A program made the translations under genes and the position numbers. Under the pieces are notes generated by a model. It saw nothing but the letters and a program-made list of their open reading frames with translations, was not told the DNA's origin and made no database searches. DNA of 18,097 nt from Bacteroidales bacterium. GTDB lineage: Bacteria > Bacteroidota > Bacteroidia > Bacteroidales > SMBSF39. Below are positions 13,601 to 18,097 of this stretch, in pieces (position 1 is the stretch's first letter; each line of letters opens with the position of its first letter). The stretch lies in contig JAIOSH010000135.1 of NCBI GenBank assembly GCA_021107685.1, positions 1-18,097 of the forward strand, in the 5' to 3' direction.

Positions 13601-16600
13601 TTAACGTTAATAATCATGTGACTATTGAGAGTGGGTATATTGCAACTAATCAAACTATTCATGTTGGAGGAAACTGGGACAACCAGACCGGATCTCCCGG
13701 TATTTCAGGAAATACTACTGTTGAATTCAATGGCGGGAATTATTACCAGTCCTGTTCAAATGAAACATTTTACACACTTGAAATGAATAATTCAATGGGT
13801 GGGGCATTACTAATATCAGGAACAGATGTGATTTGTTCTAACTATAAATGGACTGCCGGTTTAATTGATGTTGAATCAGGAGGATCATTTACTGCCAATG
13901 ATCTTTTAGATAATGGGATTTTTGGTGCTTACGTGATATCTTCCGGTGGAACTGTTAACCTCTCCAATTATGATGGTCAAGTACATCTAAACGGAGATTT
14001 ATACATTGGTGATGGTACGATGAATATTTATGGCGGATTGAGCTACAGTTACTGGCCTTCTACTGCTAATGCTTCAATAACAATGACCGATGGTATTCTT
14101 GATTTCCATGATCGGGGCATTTACATTCATGATGCTGCCCCTTATCATTTAACTGAAGATATTACCGGGGGAACTATTAGAACAGCCGGATGTTTCAGGA
14201 GTGAAACAAATGAATTCACTCCTGACTTCGGGACTATGGAATTTTATGGAGACACCTATAACTTAATTCATACCCACAACGGCAGCTATTTGAACAATGT
14301 TGTAATTAACAAATCAAATGACACAATTTTACTTTTAGGAGTTACGGATATACACGGCAATCTGACTATAAATAGTGGGGTATTGAATTCAGATGGGTGG
14401 CCAATATATATTGGCGGGGACTGGACAAATAATGTGGGAGATTCAGGATTTATTGAATCTACAGGTTCAGTATTTTTTAATGGTAATTCAAATGCAACAA
14501 TATTCAGTAATGAAACTTTTTATAATGTTTTCCTTGATAAAATTATTTCCGGGGTTAACATGCTAAACCTTTCTCCCGGAATTACTATTAACACCAACAA
14601 TCTTACTCCTCTTTATGGCAATCTAATATTTAATAATAATTCTCAGGTAAATGTTGAAGGAGATATGAATATTGAATGGGGCTTTTTGACGCTTGATCAT
14701 AATTCCTCAATAAATGTTGCAGGAGATGTAACTATTGAGGATGGATTAATAGATGCCAGTCAAGGTACAAATATAGGTATTACAGTCGGTGGAAACTGGA
14801 CAGACAATAACATACAAGGCGGATTTTACTCGGGTGGGGAAACGATAATTTTTAATGGAAACTCCGATCAAATCTTCTCTGCTGCATATTTTGAAGGCAT
14901 GTATTTTAATAATCTGACTATTAATAAAACCGGAGGTTATTTCAGGCCTGATAATATCCTTGTTGTTTTCGGGGATTTGAATATAACCGCCGGAGATTGG
15001 TGGGACAACTCGGCAGGATTGACTCATCATTTCTGCGGGAATTTTACTATTGAAAGTTCAGGTAATTTCTACCCCGAAGGAACCACAGTGTTTGCAGGCG
15101 CCTCCGACCAGTATTATCAAAACAATGGTGGTTCGGGTTTCTTCAAAGGTATAATGGTGAATAAGTCAACAAAAGGTGTACAAGGAAAAGTACCTAAAAA
15201 CATGACTTTAATCCTGAACTCTGATATGGTCGTCTATATGGACAACACAACAGTTATTGAAGAAGGGACTTTAGACCTTAATGGTCATTTATATAAAGCA
15301 ACCGGAAATGTTGAAATTCACGATGGAGGAAGTTTGATCGTGGATGCCGGGGCGAGTTTGTCACTTCATAGTCATTTGTTTGTTAATAGTGGCGGCACAC
15401 TCACAACAGCAGGTGTTTCTGGAAACAATGCCCTGATCTATACTGATGGCTCCGGCGATTATTCAATCGAAATATTAGGTGGAACAATCAGTGCTGGCCA
15501 TACAACATTTGAAGACCTTGAACCAACAGGCTTATGGGTACATGATGGTGCATTTATTGATCAGGCAAATTCGTTTAATAATTGCAGTTTTGATGGATAT
15601 ACAAACCCAGGAGGATCAACCTGGCTGATAATTGATAACGACCAGGTATTAACTATCGACAACATTAGTTTTCCAAATAATCCCGGTGGACCCCTTGCTA
15701 CAAATATAGGCAAGAATATGGATCACGGACACATAACCCTGACCAATGCAAGCGGTGCTTTTTCGGGTCCGATGTTTGAATATGATCCCCATGACCGGAT
15801 CGATTGGGATGCCCAGGGAATTATATCTGACTTTGAAGGTGGTGACACCGATGGATGGCATTCCGGGGGGGATGGTAATTCGTATTGGGAAGCCGGTACC
15901 GGAAATCCCGGAGGTTGTATGCGGGTGGACGACGATGCTTCCGGCGACAGGAACCTGGCTTATGCACCTATTAAGTTTCTCGGTGATTGGTCTTCAGCCA
16001 CAACAAGTGATTACATTTCTACCGACATTTTCCTGCACCGGATATGGGGTGGATATGCTTCGAATAATTTTGTTTTCAGGATTGTTGGCCCGGGTGGTTC
16101 GGCAAAGGCTATTTATGATCCGGCGCCAACACCTCCATTCGATACATGGATCACGTATTCAGTAAATTTGAATGAAACAGACTGGATGATTTTATCGGGG
16201 ACGTGGAGTGCACTTCTTGAAAATATAACAACATTTATTGTTAACGTGGAATACATCAACGGTGATGAATATGACAGAATGGACAATGTTTGTCTATCGT
16301 TTACTCCAACTGTTGTTCCATTATTACCTGTTATTTGTTCTGACTTTGAAAGCGGCCTTTTCGAAGGATGGTCATTTATAAGTGCAGGCAGTGTTAGCAT
16401 TCCGGAGTCAGGTGGAAATCCCGGAAGGTATCTTCAGGTGAATGATGCAAGTGGCATTTCTCTGGCTGTTCCTCCTTCAACCTACCACGGTAGTTGGTCT
16501 TTACTCGACAGCCACAACGCAGAAATACATATTGACTATAAAATTACCAACATTGATGGCCCTTTACTTACCCCCGGCTTTCTAATTAAACTCTCCGGTC

Positions 16601-18097
16601 CGGGAGGGGTGGCAACCTATCCCTGGGACAGCAGTATGGAACTGGCTTTTAATAAATGGCATTCCTTCGGTATCCCCATCGAACAAACAGGATGGACTAT
16701 TGAGAGTGGTAGCTGGGTTGCTTTACTTAATTATATTACAGATATCCGGATAGCAGCAGAATTTATTAGTGGAAATGAAACCGTATGTATTGATAATTTC
16801 TGCATTTCAAATTTACCTCCTGTAACTGATTTTTCGGCAGACAGAACAATTATTTTTCCCGGCGAAACTGTTAATTTCCATGATCAGACTACTTCGGCTC
16901 CATCAACATGGGACTGGGATTTTGGTGATTCGGGTTCAAGTACAGAAGTAAATCCAGTTCATCAGTACAATACACCGGGTTTTTATAATATAGAACTTAC
17001 TACAACCAATTATTTTGGAAGTGATACAGAAATAAAAACAAATTATATTGAGGTATATCCAATTGATCAATGTTTAAAGTTTGAAGATGACTTTAATGAC
17101 AATACAATTCATCCGGTATGGTGGATAAAAAACGGCACATGGAGTGAAGCAAGCGGAAATATTCGTCAAACTTCAAATTACTGGGTTTCCGGAAGTTTAC
17201 TCTACGGTTGTTACGCAATTGCCGGAAGTCCCTTTTGGGAAAACTATATTTTGTCATGTGATTTATATTCAACTGACAACGATAAGATCGGGTTTGTATG
17301 GAACTGGCAGGATGAGCAGAATATGTATATGTTTTGCTGGGACCGACAGGGAGGTGCCCGAAAGCTTTATAGATGGGTGGATGGAGTTGCAACAGCCCTT
17401 GCCGAAGATAATATCGTGTACAGCATGAGTACCTGGTACCATATCGACATTTATTCAATTGACGGGAAGCAGGTAATAGCAATTGATGGGGTTGAGGTTC
17501 TCAATGCCGTTGACAACACTTTTACAACAGGAAAAGCCGGTCTGTATTGCTATGGCAACCAATCGAGCTACTGGGACAATTTTAAAGTAGAATGCCCTGG
17601 GGCACCTGTCGATCTTAAAGTATTTCTCGAAGGCCCTTTTACAGGAGGTGAAATGAATACCGGTTTGAACGATAATAATTTTTTGGTAACAGACAACCCT
17701 TATACCGGTGCTCCGTGGAATCATAGCGGAAACGAAGGTGTACTTTCATTTTTAAACCCGGATGTTGTGGATTGGATTTATGTGGATTTCAGGGATGCTA
17801 CATCAGCAAGTACGGCACTATCCGGTACTTCTGTTGGAACCAAAGCAGCCTTGTTATTGAAGAATGGCCTGGTCATTTCGCCTTATGGTGAATTGCCTTT
17901 ATACCTTAATAGCACAATCAATAATAACCTCTTCATCGTTGTCCGTCATCGGAATCATTTGGGTATAATTTCAGCAAATGCTGTAACAGAAACCGGGGGT
18001 GTTTATACATACAATTTCACAACCGGAGTAGATCAGGCTTATGGAGGCTTATTAGGACACAAAGAAATAGGAACAGGAGTTTGGGGTATGATAGGAG
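10663..18097 (+). CDS. Giant secreted multidomain protein: C39/papain-like peptidase, β-helix repeats, CBM-like, PKD and LamG-like modules (3' end beyond window)
   Basis: The frame from ATG 10663 is open to the last base, giving at least 2,478 residues. Order: signal peptide KKLITVLLALFCLSAVLVA (cleavage after ~20); an unassigned N-terminal domain (~21–225); a papain-/C39-like cysteine peptidase domain (~225–400) with Cys237 in YGCSPTAAAMLLSYW, His360 in IPDHSECC and Asn378 in HNTWWG; a β-sandwich with SIDGGYNWNQI (~405–520); another β-rich stretch; an NW..VP module (~727–765, DTDWHNPDNW); a β-helix region (~790–1705). Then come two related β-sandwich domains (~1720–1883 and ~1890–2048, each opening with an FE(G/S)G…GW motif as in carbohydrate-binding-like modules), a PKD domain (~2050–2133, WDWDFGDSG), a LamG/DUF1080-like domain (~2137–2313) and a module starting VDLKVFLEGPF that precedes the C-terminus of many Bacteroidota surface proteins. 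A T9SS sorting domain is expected beyond the edge. Likely an adhesin/protease of the cell surface; the substrate is unknown. Confidence 0.9.
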   Translation, partial: MKKLITVLLALFCLSAVLVAQTSNPTILEIEKIADRTANELWGNVFSDDPIPYYFKNDELIGYRFNYSINKPFPVKESLIKSCKEAFEIGDFKTQWGIEKFGNIFISARKDLPVINDYSQALSPKYSMGFKLEEIAQSNIGTDAILQKVYYINFENQWFCYGNGLEEVYICLFPKIQFVNKIQFDEIVEPLGFFCSKGDFTEEWDQYSKGNIKPGKAEIWIPYHDGNCKFYDWSYGCSPTAAAMLLSYWDYNSINTTDNYSKLIKYHFQRWDGIEGMEWDYQVPNVQKELAIAMGTDTVSSGGTDRTDIAPGYAYVCNNIHGYNFNCSHHDEGSDYVWYFTKIFDEINLGRPIHISIPDHSECCVALDPVTCLIGVHNTWWGAVQWINRNQLERVYTIIPANPHGLAIHLLHPVGDTSYNGNGGDPGLESGDFCEISWDYDYAANSIVMLFYSIDGGYNWNQITSNTPNDGIYDWFIPSGINSMSCRIHIEVYESGAFSGADGSFGNVRIFSGGSLDYLNSGVQELCLWEPDYYLFNHGYTTWCAVGVKSETAGEDWDIRMYDDNSFSNQIAVSSNGASKPVDFIVMDGHHTPALDRGIKINRLTGSGYGTLEFEGGTETFSLGSNFFTWTPGRIIEMFDVYLTPGVYEFKLEETYSISDFDVALFGSTGEPYYASRNAYMAGSFNTGSGVDEMFTCTINASDHYGLCVWLKNDYPGNFYIKIEKAGTWTGAADTDWHNPDNWTGNVVPDATIDVIIPETTNKCWIFAADAECKNLNIYYGTGANFLKVFDEDLHVYGDLIINGQLILDHPAGKLIVDGNVSWESGSTAYFPSYDEFLVYGDWHFKNGANAQINNGTVEFVGTGGNYIYSDDADCYFNNITCNKTGGGWLSISNSSSQYLNIHGDINIQPNSYLYSFTPGSVILQGDLINSGMFECYNGTFVFDGDEQVISENLSYTTTTNFNKLTISSANHTSIWYKDINVNNHVTIESGYIATNQTIHVGGNWDNQTGSPGISGNTTVEFNGGNYYQSCSNETFYTLEMNNSMGGALLISGTDVICSNYKWTAGLIDVESGGSFTANDLLDNGIFGAYVISSGGTVNLSNYDGQVHLNGDLYIGDGTMNIYGGLSYSYWPSTANASITMTDGILDFHDRGIYIHDAAPYHLTEDITGGTIRTAGCFRSETNEFTPDFGTMEFYGDTYNLIHTHNGSYLNNVVINKSNDTILLLGVTDIHGNLTINSGVLNSDGWPIYIGGDWTNNVGDSGFIESTGSVFFNGNSNATIFSNETFYNVFLDKIISGVNMLNLSPGITINTNNLTPLYGNLIFNNNSQVNVEGDMNIEWGFLTLDHNSSINVAGDVTIEDGLIDASQGTNIGITVGGNWTDNNIQGGFYSGGETIIFNGNSDQIFSAAYFEGMYFNNLTINKTGGYFRPDNILVVFGDLNITAGDWWDNSAGLTHHFCGNFTIESSGNFYPEGTTVFAGASDQYYQNNGGSGFFKGIMVNKSTKGVQGKVPKNMTLILNSDMVVYMDNTTVIEEGTLDLNGHLYKATGNVEIHDGGSLIVDAGASLSLHSHLFVNSGGTLTTAGVSGNNALIYTDGSGDYSIEILGGTISAGHTTFEDLEPTGLWVHDGAFIDQANSFNNCSFDGYTNPGGSTWLIIDNDQVLTIDNISFPNNPGGPLATNIGKNMDHGHITLTNASGAFSGPMFEYDPHDRIDWDAQGIISDFEGGDTDGWHSGGDGNSYWEAGTGNPGGCMRVDDDASGDRNLAYAPIKFLGDWSSATTSDYISTDIFLHRIWGGYASNNFVFRIVGPGGSAKAIYDPAPTPPFDTWITYSVNLNETDWMILSGTWSALLENITTFIVNVEYINGDEYDRMDNVCLSFTPTVVPLLPVICSDFESGLFEGWSFISAGSVSIPESGGNPGRYLQVNDASGISLAVPPSTYHGSWSLLDSHNAEIHIDYKITNIDGPLLTPGFLIKLSGPGGVATYPWDSSMELAFNKWHSFGIPIEQTGWTIESGSWVALLNYITDIRIAAEFISGNETVCIDNFCISNLPPVTDFSADRTIIFPGETVNFHDQTTSAPSTWDWDFGDSGSSTEVNPVHQYNTPGFYNIELTTTNYFGSDTEIKTNYIEVYPIDQCLKFEDDFNDNTIHPVWWIKNGTWSEASGNIRQTSNYWVSGSLLYGCYAIAGSPFWENYILSCDLYSTDNDKIGFVWNWQDEQNMYMFCWDRQGGARKLYRWVDGVATALAEDNIVYSMSTWYHIDIYSIDGKQVIAIDGVEVLNAVDNTFTTGKAGLYCYGNQSSYWDNFKVECPGAPVDLKVFLEGPFTGGEMNTGLNDNNFLVTDNPYTGAPWNHSGNEGVLSFLNPDVVDWIYVDFRDATSASTALSGTSVGTKAALLLKNGLVISPYGELPLYLNSTINNNLFIVVRHRNHLGIISANAVTETGGVYTYNFTTGVDQAYGGLLGHKEIGTGVWGMIG
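13228..15180 (+). repeat. β-helix repeat modules within the giant protein
   Basis: At least seven diverged copies of one protein module recur. A typical copy reads 'GG(N/D)W…', then a strand such as TTVEFNG, VFFNG or TIIFNG, then an 'F.NL.INK'-type strand. Copies are seen near 13228–13330 (FNNITCNKTGG), 13480–13595, 13666–13815 (GGNWDN), 14233–14340 (LNNVVINKS), 14413–14565 (GGDWTN), 14791–14945 (GGNWTD, FNNLTINKTGG) and 15037–15180. DNA identity between copies is low, so the duplications are old. The spacing is irregular. Confidence 0.7.

Overview
The window comes from an AT-rich member of the phylum Bacteroidota, most likely a Bacteroidales/Marinilabiliales-type environmental organism. The evidence is a receiver–AraC C-terminus of the kind found in hybrid two-component systems, a TonB C-terminal-like protein, AT-rich translation starts, TAnnTTTG-like promoter words, and a very large exported protein built from modules typical of Bacteroidota type IX secretion (T9SS) substrates.

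Layout. Positions 1–545 (+) hold the 3' end of a hybrid two-component regulator. Positions 650–1850 hold two small minus-strand genes, a VOC-fold lipoprotein and a TonB_C-like exported protein, separated by intergenic DNA with attC-like imperfect palindromes. Positions 2197–9786 hold one minus-strand block, in transcription order: a WYL-domain regulator; a DUF262 + DUF1524 (HNH) protein; a second, larger DUF262 protein without HNH; a DEDDh 3'-5' exonuclease broken by a one-base frameshift; and an AAA+ ATPase. The second and third genes overlap by 8 nt and the third and fourth by 4 nt, so the block reads as an operon. Degenerate, oppositely oriented copies of the same intergenic sequence flank it (2002–2153 and 9868–10020), so it looks like an inserted unit.

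How the genes may work together. DUF262/DUF1524 proteins are the GmrSD-type (type IV restriction) families, and WYL regulators commonly control phage-defence operons. I read the block as a candidate nucleic-acid defence system in which two DUF262 proteins, only one carrying HNH, are joined by an exonuclease and an AAA+ ATPase. The two-DUF262 core is recognisable. I do not know this five-gene combination as a described system, and I could not search for it. The WYL gene has a leader that can fold into two mutually exclusive hairpins, one of which would mask its ribosome-binding site.

Positions 10021–10662 are non-coding and rich in inverted repeats. From 10663 to the window end one plus-strand reading frame stays open for at least 2,478 codons. 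It encodes a secreted giant: signal peptide, papain-/C39-like cysteine peptidase domain, an NW..VP module, a long β-helix repeat region, two carbohydrate-binding-like β-sandwich domains, a PKD domain, a laminin-G/DUF1080-like domain and the start of a hemagglutinin-type C-terminal module. No RNA genes, CRISPR arrays, transposases or integrases were seen.
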